From Pseudomonadota bacterium (GTDB taxonomy: Bacteria; Pseudomonadota; Alphaproteobacteria; Rhizobiales; Devosiaceae), in assembly GCA_023427545.1 (NCBI GenBank), contig JAEZBF010000376.1, forward strand, positions 1-15,108: 15,108 nt of DNA. Direction: 5' to 3'. The position numbers were made by a program, and so were the translations under genes. Shown one piece after another: positions 7,129-14,035 of the stretch (positions within the stretch are counted from its first letter, which is position 1; every line of letters starts with the position of its first letter). Below the pieces are notes generated by a model. That model was not told where the DNA came from. It worked only from the letters and a program-made list of their open reading frames with translations, and did not search any database.

Positions 7129-7193
7129 TCGGAAGTCTCCGGCTGATTGGCTGGAAGGGCTGTGAGCACGTGCTCAAGAGAATGCGGGTGCAT
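7125..7193 (-). CDS. Possible leader mini-ORF 1, 22 aa
   Basis: The reading frame starts MHPHSLEHVLTALPANQPET and ends Ser-Glu-stop. It has a strong GGAGG ribosome-binding site seven bases before the ATG at 7193, better than many genes in this window. Its TGA overlaps the ATG of mini-ORF 2. Codons 6-10 contain a perfect 14-bp palindrome (7163-7176, TGAGCACGTGCTCA). I do not recognise the peptide; it has no membrane segment. The likely role is a translated leader of the rnk-like gene, though an independent small protein is possible. Confidence 0.4.
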   Translation of the reverse strand: MHPHSLEHVLTALPANQPETSE

Positions 7194-7475
7194 GGCGATT
7201 CCTCCACGCTGAGCGTGTTGGCAGTTGATGGATCGTATGAAGGGCGCACGGAGCTCGCTCGCCGGAACAAAGGGCGGCGCGATTTCTCGAAGAAGCGGAG
7301 CTGCTGAGACGTTCCCTAAGCCCGGCGCGTGCGGCGCTGGCTTAGGGCTAGAGTCCTGCCAAGAGGCAACCCGGGCAGGCGCGCGTGTCCATCGAAGTGC
7401 GATGCGGGCTCATAAAGCCTAGGTAGTCGCTCGCGCCAGGTTGTCAACGGCTGGCCCGGGTACAGGTGGGACGAA
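7194..7475 (-). other. Upstream part of the 452-bp gap before the rnk-like gene; structured, no recognisable gene
   Basis: I see no convincing protein gene here. The stretch holds two inverted repeats: 7314-7322 with 7339-7347 (CCCTAAGCC/GGCTTAGGG, extended inward by GCGC/GCGC), and CCTGCC at 7355-7360 with GGCAGG at 7374-7379. Neither has a following T-run on either strand. A candidate promoter lies at 7420-7447. If transcription starts there, all of this becomes the 5' leader of the rnk-like gene. Confidence 0.4.
7420..7447 (-). promoter_or_regulatory. Candidate promoter for the rnk-like transcript
   Basis: On the minus strand TTGACA (7442-7447) is a perfect -35 hexamer, followed after 16 bp by TACCTA (7420-7425), a poor -10 keeping only the first T and A. 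It lies 28 bp after the stop of the reductase gene on the same strand. The weak -10 keeps confidence low. Confidence 0.3.
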
Positions 7476-8144
7476 TTACTTCTCCCAGGTCAGGCTAGCT
7501 ATGTCAGCGCCCAGACCGGTCAGGACCGTGCGAAGCTGACCAACCATCTTATCGGGACCACAGAGGTAGAACTTCTGGCCGAAATCGTTGACGTGACGGC
7601 GAAGGAAGCCGTCGTCAATCCGCTGGTGGAGCACGCCGGGCGCTTCTGGGTCCCGGGTGACGGTCCATAGCGTCTCAAGGCCCCGCATTGCCTCGAACTC
7701 CTCGCGCAGGATGATGTCCTCCCGGGTTCGATTGGAGGCAATCAGCCGATGCCCTGCCAGCCGGTCCTGTGACCTGAGGTGGCGCAGAATGGAGAGGAAC
7801 GGCGTCACCCCGGCACCGCCGGCGATGAACGTGCCCGACCCGTTGTACGTAATGGTGCCCCACACGTCGTTCAGGAGCAGCGCATCGCCCGGTTTGAGGG
7901 TCCACAGCTCATTGGTCACTCCGGGGCGTTCCCTGTAGCTCTTGATGGTGAACTCGAGGTGCTCCCAACTCGGAAGCGAGGTGAAAGTGAAGGGCCGTTT
8001 TTGCTCGCGCCAACCATTCCTGTCGATGGCGACCTCGGTGGCCTGGCCCGGCTCGAAGGTGTAACCGGCCGGCCTGGCGAGGGTGTAACGGCGCACGTTG
8101 TGGGTGACGTTCTCGACGTTCAACAGCTCGGCACGGAACGGCAT
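7476..8144 (-). CDS. Small FAD/NAD(P)-binding oxidoreductase of the ferredoxin-NADP reductase fold
   Basis: At 222 residues this is a compact member of the ferredoxin/flavodoxin-NADP+ reductase superfamily. The N-terminal barrel (about 1-98) carries RPFTFTS (50-56), the flavin-binding R-x-F/Y-T/S motif. The nucleotide domain (about 104-222) carries GGAGVTPF (109-116), which binds NAD(P) pyrophosphate, and YLCGPDKMV (193-201) with the usual Cys-Gly-Pro. There is no 2Fe-2S or globin domain, so an electron-transfer partner must be separate. A Trp two residues from the C-terminus may stack on the flavin. The start at 8144 has AGGAGG six bases upstream. It is divergent from the oxidase subunit I gene across a 266-bp region with no clear promoter that I can name. 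Partner and substrate are unknown; the nearby FMN-haem fusion is a speculative electron acceptor. Confidence 0.88.
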   Translation of the reverse strand: MPFRAELLNVENVTHNVRRYTLARPAGYTFEPGQATEVAIDRNGWREQKRPFTFTSLPSWEHLEFTIKSYRERPGVTNELWTLKPGDALLLNDVWGTITYNGSGTFIAGGAGVTPFLSILRHLRSQDRLAGHRLIASNRTREDIILREEFEAMRGLETLWTVTRDPEAPGVLHQRIDDGFLRRHVNDFGQKFYLCGPDKMVGQLRTVLTGLGADIASLTWEK

Positions 8145-8410
8145 CTTCCACCTCCTGGATCACACATGGGATGTCGCTCGCCGGAGAAGGTTCCCGAGTT
8201 GTCTGCAGCGCGCGACCGCGCCGAGCGTGATTTTGGTTATCGCTTCTGCAACCGACCGCATGCTGCTTGGCATGGTTAGAGCTGAGCAATTTTCCTGCAC
8301 TCAAGCAGCTATAAAGTTCGTTTGACCGCTACAACCAGCAGTTCCTAAGGTCACTCGGCGCCGTCGCTTAGTCGCCTATCCGCGTGCGCGTCGCAGCCTG
8401 GAGAGACCGA

Positions 8411-10006
8411 ATGCTCACGCTTGCGCCAGAGGAAACCGCTCGCACCGCGTTTGTCGAGCGCTGGCTGTTCTCGACGAACCACAAGGATATCGGGACACTC
8501 TACTTCATCTTTTCCATCGTCGCCGGATGCCTCGGCGTAGGGCTCTCATTCCTCATTAGGTTCGAACTGCAGCAACCCGGGCTGCAGATCTTCCACGACA
8601 CCGACCTCTACAACGCGGTTGTTTCCGCGCATGGACTGGTCATGATCTTCTTCGTGCTGATGCCGGCCCTGATGGGTGGCTTCGGCAACTGGTTCATGCC
8701 GCTGATGATCGGCGCGCCCGACATGGCGTTCCCCCGCATGAACAACATCTCGTTCTGGCTGCTGGTCGCCGCGTTTGCGCTGTTCCTCATTTCGCTCTTC
8801 GTCGAGGGTCCCGCCGGATCGAACGGCCACAGCGGCGGCTGGACGCTCTACCCCCCGTTCTCGACCTCGGGACAACCCGGCCCGGCCGTCGACTTCGTCA
8901 TCCTCTCGGTGCACCTCGCCGGAGCCTCGTCGATCCTGGGCGCGATCAACTTCATCACCACAATCTTCAACATGCGGGCGCCGGGACTCAGCCTGCACAA
9001 GATGCCGCTGTTCGCCTGGTCTGTGCTGGTCACCGCTTTCATGCTGCTGTTCGCGTTGCCGGTCCTGGCCGGAGCGATCACCATGCTGCTCACAGACCGC
9101 AACTTCGGGACCACTTTCTTCAGCCCCGGCGGCGGTGGTGACCCCATTCTCTACCAGCACCTGTTCTGGTTCTTCGGCCACCCCGAAGTGTACATCATGA
9201 TCCTGCCCGCGTTCGGGATCATCAGCCACGTGACGTCGACGTTCTCGAGGAAGCCGATCTTCGGCTACCTCGGGATGGTCTACGCGATGCTTGCGATCGG
9301 GTTCATCGGCTTCATCGTCTGGGCGCACCACATGTTCACCACGGGGCTTTCCCTCGACGTGCAGTCGTACTTCATGACCGCCTCGATGGTGATCGCGGTG
9401 CCCACCGGCATCAAGGTGTTCTCCTGGATCGCGACGATGTGGGGCGGATCGATCAGCTTCAGGACACCCATGTTGTGGGCGATCGGCTTCATCTTCCTGT
9501 TCACCCTCGGGGGCGTCACCGGCGTGGTGCTCGCCAGCGCCGGGGTCGACCGGACGCTGCACGATTCCTACTACGTCATCGCGCACTTTCACTACGTGCT
9601 GTCCCTGGGATCGGCCTTCGCGATCTTTGCCGGCTTCTACTACTGGTTCCCGAAGATCACCGGCTACCTCTACAGCGAGCGGCTGGGCAGCCTGCATTTC
9701 TGGCTGATGTTCATCGGCGTCAACGTCGTCTTCTTCCCGCAGCATTTCCTGGGACTTTCGGGCATGCCCCGGCGATACGTGGACTACCCGGACGCGTATG
9801 GGTTGTGGAACCTCGTTTCCTCGATCGGCGCTTATATATCGACCGCGGGTTTCCTTGTCTTTCTCGTGATGATCGCCGAGGCGTTTGCCCGCAGGCGGAG
9901 GGCATCGGGCAACCCGTGGGGACCAGGTGCCACGACGCTCGAATGGACGCTGCCCTCACCGCCGCCGCAGCATCAGTTCGATACCCTGCCCCGGTTCGAT
10001 CGATGA
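8411..10006 (+). CDS. ctaD: Cytochrome c oxidase subunit I (haem-copper oxidase, type A), without adjacent subunit II/III
   Basis: A complete 531-residue subunit I of the aa3-type oxidase family, reducing O2 to water in the inner membrane. All key residues are visible: haem a ligands His74 and His394, haem a3 ligand His392 (AHFHYV), CuB ligands His257, His306 and His307, and the cross-linked Tyr261 in GHPEVY. The D-channel entry Asp104 (GAPDMAFPRMNN) and Glu259, and the K-channel Lys335 (PTGIKVF), are also intact, so it should pump protons as an A1-type enzyme. Twelve hydrophobic segments fit the fold. The start is ATG 8411, with GGAGAG five bases upstream; GTG 8384 is in frame but has no such site. 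No ctaC, ctaE or ctaB lies within the window: upstream is a divergent reductase and downstream a Tim44-like gene 30 bp away. It may be a second copy using subunits encoded elsewhere. Confidence 0.95.
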   Translation: MLTLAPEETARTAFVERWLFSTNHKDIGTLYFIFSIVAGCLGVGLSFLIRFELQQPGLQIFHDTDLYNAVVSAHGLVMIFFVLMPALMGGFGNWFMPLMIGAPDMAFPRMNNISFWLLVAAFALFLISLFVEGPAGSNGHSGGWTLYPPFSTSGQPGPAVDFVILSVHLAGASSILGAINFITTIFNMRAPGLSLHKMPLFAWSVLVTAFMLLFALPVLAGAITMLLTDRNFGTTFFSPGGGGDPILYQHLFWFFGHPEVYIMILPAFGIISHVTSTFSRKPIFGYLGMVYAMLAIGFIGFIVWAHHMFTTGLSLDVQSYFMTASMVIAVPTGIKVFSWIATMWGGSISFRTPMLWAIGFIFLFTLGGVTGVVLASAGVDRTLHDSYYVIAHFHYVLSLGSAFAIFAGFYYWFPKITGYLYSERLGSLHFWLMFIGVNVVFFPQHFLGLSGMPRRYVDYPDAYGLWNLVSSIGAYISTAGFLVFLVMIAEAFARRRRASGNPWGPGATTLEWTLPSPPPQHQFDTLPRFDR

Positions 10007-10036
10007 GCCGCGACCCAATCCGGTTGGAGTATTGCC

Positions 10037-10672
10037 ATGGCTTTCCTGCTGCTCGATCTTCTCCTCACCACCGCAATCGTGCTGTTTTCGCTCAAGCTGT
10101 TCCACCAGGCCCACCCTCCTCCCGCCAGCCAGGATGAGCAGTCGCGTGTTCCTCTGGAAGCGATAGCCGGCTTCGCTACGAGCTCCGTCCGCCCCTCGGG
10201 TCCGGCGGAAACGACAACGCCGCTCGAACAGAGCTTGAGGCGGATCTGCCGCAGTGCGGGATACGGCAACATCGATGAATTCACGAACGGGGCCAAGCTC
10301 GCCTATGAGCTCATCGTCGCCGCCTTCGCCTCAGGCAACCTGAGCGAACACGGCCACCTCCTCTCCCCCGACGTTCGCGCAGCGTTCGAGGCGGCGATCG
10401 CCGAGCGAAAGGCCCGGGGCGAGATGCTTTCGACGACGTTCATAGGGTTCCGCTCGGTCGAGTTGGTGGACGCCGGGCTGGCCGAGGGTATGGCTTGGAT
10501 CGATGTCCGCTTCGTTTCGGGAATGGTGTCGGTCACACGCGACAGGGACGGCAAGGTGATCGTCGGCCACCCTGAGCGCGTCATCGAGCTCGCGGAACTC
10601 TGGACGTTCGAACGGGAACTGAGATCAAGCGCGCCCGAGTGGATCCTGGTGGCGACGGAAGCCGGCGCGTGA
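10037..10672 (+). CDS. Tim44-like domain protein, membrane-anchored
   Basis: A 211-residue protein with one N-terminal membrane helix (about 2-22), a low-complexity Pro/Ser/Thr linker (about 26-63) and a Tim44-like domain (about 66-208). The domain shows the family pattern: FTNGAKLAYELIVAAFASG (82-100), LLSPDVRAAFEAAIAERKARGE (108-129), a middle strand region with VRFVSGMVSVTRDRDGKV, and the closing DLWTF-like LWTFERELRSSAPEW...LVATEAG. Mitochondrial Tim44 tethers the import motor. Alphaproteobacterial homologues are small inner-membrane proteins whose role is not settled. The start at 10037 has GGAG seven bases upstream. It follows ctaD by 30 bp, so the two are probably one operon. The usual alphaproteobacterial copy sits in another setting as far as I know, so this may be a paralogue linked to assembly or placement of the oxidase; that is inference. 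Confidence 0.85.
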   Translation: MAFLLLDLLLTTAIVLFSLKLFHQAHPPPASQDEQSRVPLEAIAGFATSSVRPSGPAETTTPLEQSLRRICRSAGYGNIDEFTNGAKLAYELIVAAFASGNLSEHGHLLSPDVRAAFEAAIAERKARGEMLSTTFIGFRSVELVDAGLAEGMAWIDVRFVSGMVSVTRDRDGKVIVGHPERVIELAELWTFERELRSSAPEWILVATEAGA

Positions 10673-10747
10673 ACGCGTTTATCGCCGGACGTAGTGGCAG
10701 CGGTCGGCTTTTGGCAGTAGGGCTGTGGCCGCGCCGACGAGGTGGAT

Positions 10748-12589
10748 GTGAGACGACTTAGCCAATCCAGGATCTTCAACACGCTTGGATGCCACCTGCC
10801 CATTGTTTCTGCGGGCATGGGTGGCGTGGCGCGTTCGGAGCTCGTTGCCGCTGTCGCGGAAGCAGGTGGGTTCGGGTTCCTCGGCATGGTTCGGGAACCG
10901 CCGGAACTGATTGCTCAAGAGGTCGCTCGACTAAGGGATGCCGGTCATGACCGGTTCGGCGTCAACATCATCCCCGCCGCTACCGAGAGGATCTTGCTGG
11001 AGCGCCAGATCGGCACCTGCATAGAGCTTGCGGTCCCCTGGGTTGCGCTGTTCTGGGACATCGATGCGGAGATCGTCTCGCGGTTTAGCAACGCCGGTGT
11101 GCGCGTCGCCTACCAGGTCAGCTCCAGCGCGGAGGCGATCGCGGCCGAGCGCGCGGGAGCCGAGGTGATCATCGCCCAAGGATGCGAGGCGGGCGGACAT
11201 GTCCGCGGCACGACCAGGCTCGCCGACCTGTTGCCCCAGGTTGCTCAGGCAGTGTCGGTGCCGACGCTCGCTGCGGGAGGTCTGGCGACAGGAGGCGACC
11301 TCCTGACGGCCATGGCACTGGGCGCCGACGGTATCGTGCTCGGAACGGCGCTGATCGCCACGCCGGAATCGTTCGCCCATTCCGTCCATAAGGAGCGGCT
11401 GCTCGGTGCCCGGGGTGCCGACACCGTTCTCACCGACATCTACCAGATCAACTGGCCACCAGGCGCGAAGGTACGGGTGCTGAAAAGCGACGTGACAGCA
11501 GGTTTGCGTGGAGATCCGGCCACTGCAGAACGGATGGTCATCGGGCAAGACGATGGTCGGCCAATCGTGCTGTTCAGCACCGACTCTCCGCTGCGCTCCA
11601 CGACCGGCGAACTCGACCTGATGGCGCTCTATTCCGGAACCGGCGTGGGCAGGATCACCAGGGTCCAGCCAGCGGGGGAGCGGATCAAGGCAATTGTGAC
11701 GGCTGCAGACGAGCTGATGAATGTAGCGCGCCCAATCGAGGACGTGGCGGAGTCGAGCTCGGCTGTCTGCTATGCCGGGGAGATGGGTGGCGCCTACATG
11801 GGGATGATGGACGAGGCGGAGCTTGCCGATGAACTCGGCACCTTGAAGGGCCTCATGCGTCGGGCCCTTATTGGAACCGTCGGAAAGGGCCAAGGCGATG
11901 CGCAAGAGTGGCCACCCTTTGCGGAGTCAGCCTACCCGATTGCGGCTTGTGTGCTGGGACTGCAGACCCTGAGCGTCGGCTCGGATAGTCGGAACGGTCA
12001 GACATCCGAGCCTCCTCAGGCAGTATCGTTGAAGGCCATCGAGGCCGAAGTCATGGACCGGCTCGGCCGGCTGCTCCCGCGTGTACCGGAAGGACCCACC
12101 CGCCAGCTGCTGGCCGCCATGCGGCAGTCCTTGGTGGTTCAGGCGTTCAAGAGGGCCGAGCCGGCAGGTAGTGTCCGCGCGACGATCCCCGATGCGAATG
12201 GCATCACCGAGGAGATGATCGAGCGTCTGGTGCGCAGGTTCTACGGCCGCATCCGGGATGACGAGCGCCTTGGCCCGATCTTCCTGTCGGTGCTGGGCGA
12301 CGACTGGGAAGAACATCTCCTGCGCATGATCGACTTCTGGTCCTCGCTCATGCTTCTCAGCGGCCGATATTCGGGATCGCCGATGCCCAAGCATATTGCC
12401 CTGAGGGGGATTACCCGCGAAGATTTCGGGCGCTGGCTCACGCTGTTCGAGCAAACCGCGCTAGAGGTGGGCACAGAGCGCAGTACCGCGGCCTTCATGG
12501 TGAAGGCCAACCGGGTGGCGCAGAGTTTTCAGATGGCGATGTTCGATGAGCTAGGACTCGGACCGGCCGTTCGCCCCAAGGCCGGTTAG
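10748..12589 (+). CDS. Fusion: nitronate monooxygenase-like FMN domain + helical linker + group III truncated haemoglobin
   Basis: This 613-residue protein joins two cofactor domains (numbering counts two codons from the in-frame GTG at 10742). Residues about 8-315 form a nitronate monooxygenase/2-nitropropane dioxygenase TIM barrel: MGGVARSELVAAVAEAGG, FGVNIIPA, QGCEAGGH with catalytic His153, AAGGLATGGD and GADGIVLGTALIATPES for FMN phosphate. Residues about 316-485 are a helical stretch I do not recognise. Residues about 486-606 are a group III truncated globin: Tyr501 (B10, in RFYGRIR), His525 (E7), DFWSSLMLLSGRYSGSPM, His551 (proximal F8, in MPKHIAL) and Trp565 (G8). All match Campylobacter Ctb. 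There is no signal peptide, so it is probably cytoplasmic. GTG 10748 has GAGG five bases upstream; GTG 10742 overlaps that site. It may oxidise nitronates or turn over NO/O2 at the haem with flavin electrons; the function is unproven. Confidence 0.85.
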   Translation: MRRLSQSRIFNTLGCHLPIVSAGMGGVARSELVAAVAEAGGFGFLGMVREPPELIAQEVARLRDAGHDRFGVNIIPAATERILLERQIGTCIELAVPWVALFWDIDAEIVSRFSNAGVRVAYQVSSSAEAIAAERAGAEVIIAQGCEAGGHVRGTTRLADLLPQVAQAVSVPTLAAGGLATGGDLLTAMALGADGIVLGTALIATPESFAHSVHKERLLGARGADTVLTDIYQINWPPGAKVRVLKSDVTAGLRGDPATAERMVIGQDDGRPIVLFSTDSPLRSTTGELDLMALYSGTGVGRITRVQPAGERIKAIVTAADELMNVARPIEDVAESSSAVCYAGEMGGAYMGMMDEAELADELGTLKGLMRRALIGTVGKGQGDAQEWPPFAESAYPIAACVLGLQTLSVGSDSRNGQTSEPPQAVSLKAIEAEVMDRLGRLLPRVPEGPTRQLLAAMRQSLVVQAFKRAEPAGSVRATIPDANGITEEMIERLVRRFYGRIRDDERLGPIFLSVLGDDWEEHLLRMIDFWSSLMLLSGRYSGSPMPKHIALRGITREDFGRWLTLFEQTALEVGTERSTAAFMVKANRVAQSFQMAMFDELGLGPAVRPKAG

Positions 12590-12687
12590 CAAGCCGGCGC
12601 CATGCTAGGGTAGCCAGCTCGGTTTGCCGGCGCGGCCATGTCGGCCAGCCCTATCACCACCCTTTCACTTCTGACAAAGGATCGACG

Positions 12688-13959
12688 ATGAAGCTAGAAA
12701 CGCTTGCCCTCCATCACGGCTACACGCCCGAGGCTACGACCAAGGCCGCAGCGGTGCCGATCTACCAGACCACATCGTACACGTTCGACAACACCCAGCA
12801 CGGCGCGGACCTCTTCAATCTCGCCGTGCCGGGGAACATCTACACCCGCATCATGAACCCCACGACGGCGGTGCTCGAGGCGCGCGTCGCGGAGATGGAG
12901 GGGGGCATAGCCGGGCTCTGCGTGGCTTCGGGGATGGCCGCGATCACCTACTCGATACAGGCCATCGCCGGTGTTGGCGACAACATCGTCTCGATCAGCC
13001 AGCTCTACGGCGGCACTTACAACCTCTTCATGCACAGCTTTCCCCGCCAGGGGATCGAAGTGCGCATGGCGGCGGCGGACGATTTCGATGCCATCGAGAA
13101 GCTGATCGACGACAAGACGAAGGCGGTGTTCTGCGAATCGATCGGTAACCCGGCGGGCAATGTCGTCGACATCGAGCGGCTGGCCCAGATCGCGCACAAG
13201 CATGGCGTGCCGCTCATCGTCGACAATACGGTGGCGACCCCCTACCTCTGCCGCCCGTTCGACTTCGGTGCGGATATCGTCGTCCACGCCCTGACCAAGT
13301 ACATCGGCGAGCACGGCAACTCGATCGGCGGCGTCATCGTCGATTCCGGCAAGTTCGACTGGAAGGCCAATAAGGGGCGCTTTCCCGTCCTCAATGAGCC
13401 GGACCCGTCCTACCACGGCGTCGTCTACACCGAGGCGCTCGGGCCCGCGGCCTATATCGGCCGCTGCCGCGTCGTGCCGCTGCGCAACACCGGGGCGGCG
13501 CTCTCGCCGCACAACGCCTTCCTGTTCCTCATGGGGCTCGAGACGCTCGGCCTGCGCATGGAGCGGCACTGCGATAACGCCGAGGCCCTGGCGGACTATC
13601 TCTCGCGCCACCCCAAGGTGCCCTGGGTGAACTACGCCGCGCTGCCCGACAGCAAGTACAATGCCGTTGCCAGCCGCATCACCAAGGGCCGCGCCTCGGG
13701 CGTCATCAGCTTCGGCATCGAGGGTGGAGCCGAGGCCGGCGCCCGCTTCATCGACGCGCTCCAGATGATCCTGCGCCTCGTCAACATCGGCGACGCCAAG
13801 TCGCTGGCCTGCCATCCTGCCTCGACGACCCACCGGCAGCTCGGCCCCGAGGAACTCGCCCGCGCGGGTGTCTCGGAGGATCTCGTCCGCATCTCGGTTG
13901 GCATCGAGCACATCGATGACATCATCGCCGACGTCGAGCAGGCGCTCTCGAAGGCATAG
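12688..13959 (+). CDS. metY: O-acetylhomoserine sulfhydrylase (O-acetylhomoserine aminocarboxypropyltransferase)
   Basis: A 423-residue PLP enzyme of the Cys/Met metabolism family; the length and insertions fit the MetY branch rather than the shorter cystathionine enzymes (about 390). It makes homocysteine, or with methanethiol methionine, from O-acetylhomoserine and sulfide in the cytoplasm. Visible motifs are YTRIMNPTTAVLE (52-64), ASGMAAI (80-86) for PLP phosphate, SQLYGGTYNLF (104-114) with the stacking Tyr107, Asp179 in VDNTVATPYL holding the pyridine nitrogen, and the Schiff-base Lys204 in VVHALTKYIGEHG. The MetY-type insert GKFDWKANKGRFP follows. The start at 12688 has AAAGGA seven bases upstream. 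It is a single-gene unit with its own terminator. The 98 bp before it contain no SAM-II signature that I can recognise, only short GC-rich hairpins, so the mode of regulation is not visible. Confidence 0.93.
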   Translation: MKLETLALHHGYTPEATTKAAAVPIYQTTSYTFDNTQHGADLFNLAVPGNIYTRIMNPTTAVLEARVAEMEGGIAGLCVASGMAAITYSIQAIAGVGDNIVSISQLYGGTYNLFMHSFPRQGIEVRMAAADDFDAIEKLIDDKTKAVFCESIGNPAGNVVDIERLAQIAHKHGVPLIVDNTVATPYLCRPFDFGADIVVHALTKYIGEHGNSIGGVIVDSGKFDWKANKGRFPVLNEPDPSYHGVVYTEALGPAAYIGRCRVVPLRNTGAALSPHNAFLFLMGLETLGLRMERHCDNAEALADYLSRHPKVPWVNYAALPDSKYNAVASRITKGRASGVISFGIEGGAEAGARFIDALQMILRLVNIGDAKSLACHPASTTHRQLGPEELARAGVSEDLVRISVGIEHIDDIIADVEQALSKA

Positions 13960-13980
13960 CCGAGCCCTCATCCAGGAGAG

Positions 13981-14013
13981 GGCCCGGGTCAGGAATCCGG
14001 GCCTTTTTATTTT
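13981..14013 (+). terminator. Intrinsic terminator of the metY-type gene
   Basis: GGCCCGGG (13981-13988) pairs with TCCGGGCC (13996-14003), including one G-T wobble, around a 7-base loop. TTTTTATTTT follows directly (14004-14013). It lies 22 bp after the stop codon and is a textbook rho-independent terminator for the plus strand. The convergent LysR gene ends 22 bp further on. Confidence 0.92.
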
Positions 14014-14035
14014 GCCAGACGTGTAGCGGCCAAGT

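Noticed and set aside
8145..8410. FNR/FixK-type box or EcfG-type promoter in the divergent region before ctaD
   Set aside because: TTGACC at 8322 and GTTCC at 8341 invite this, but neither a TTGAT-N4-ATCAA palindrome nor a GGAAC-N16/17-CGTT pair is present at correct spacing. TATAAA at 8310-8315 has no matching -35.
8546..9745. Open frame of 399 codons on the minus strand opposite ctaD
   Set aside because: Its composition is extreme in Glu, Asp, Arg and His with no hydrophobic core, as expected for the antisense of a membrane protein gene.
12590..12687. SAM-II or similar riboswitch before the metY-type gene
   Set aside because: Methionine genes in this group often carry one, but I could not find the expected conserved pseudoknot bases here, only short GC-rich self-complementary pieces.
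12694..13971. Open frame of 425 codons on the minus strand opposite the metY-type gene
   Set aside because: It is an antisense shadow of a high-GC gene. Its translation is Arg/Asp/Val-rich without family features, while the plus strand encodes a complete PLP enzyme.
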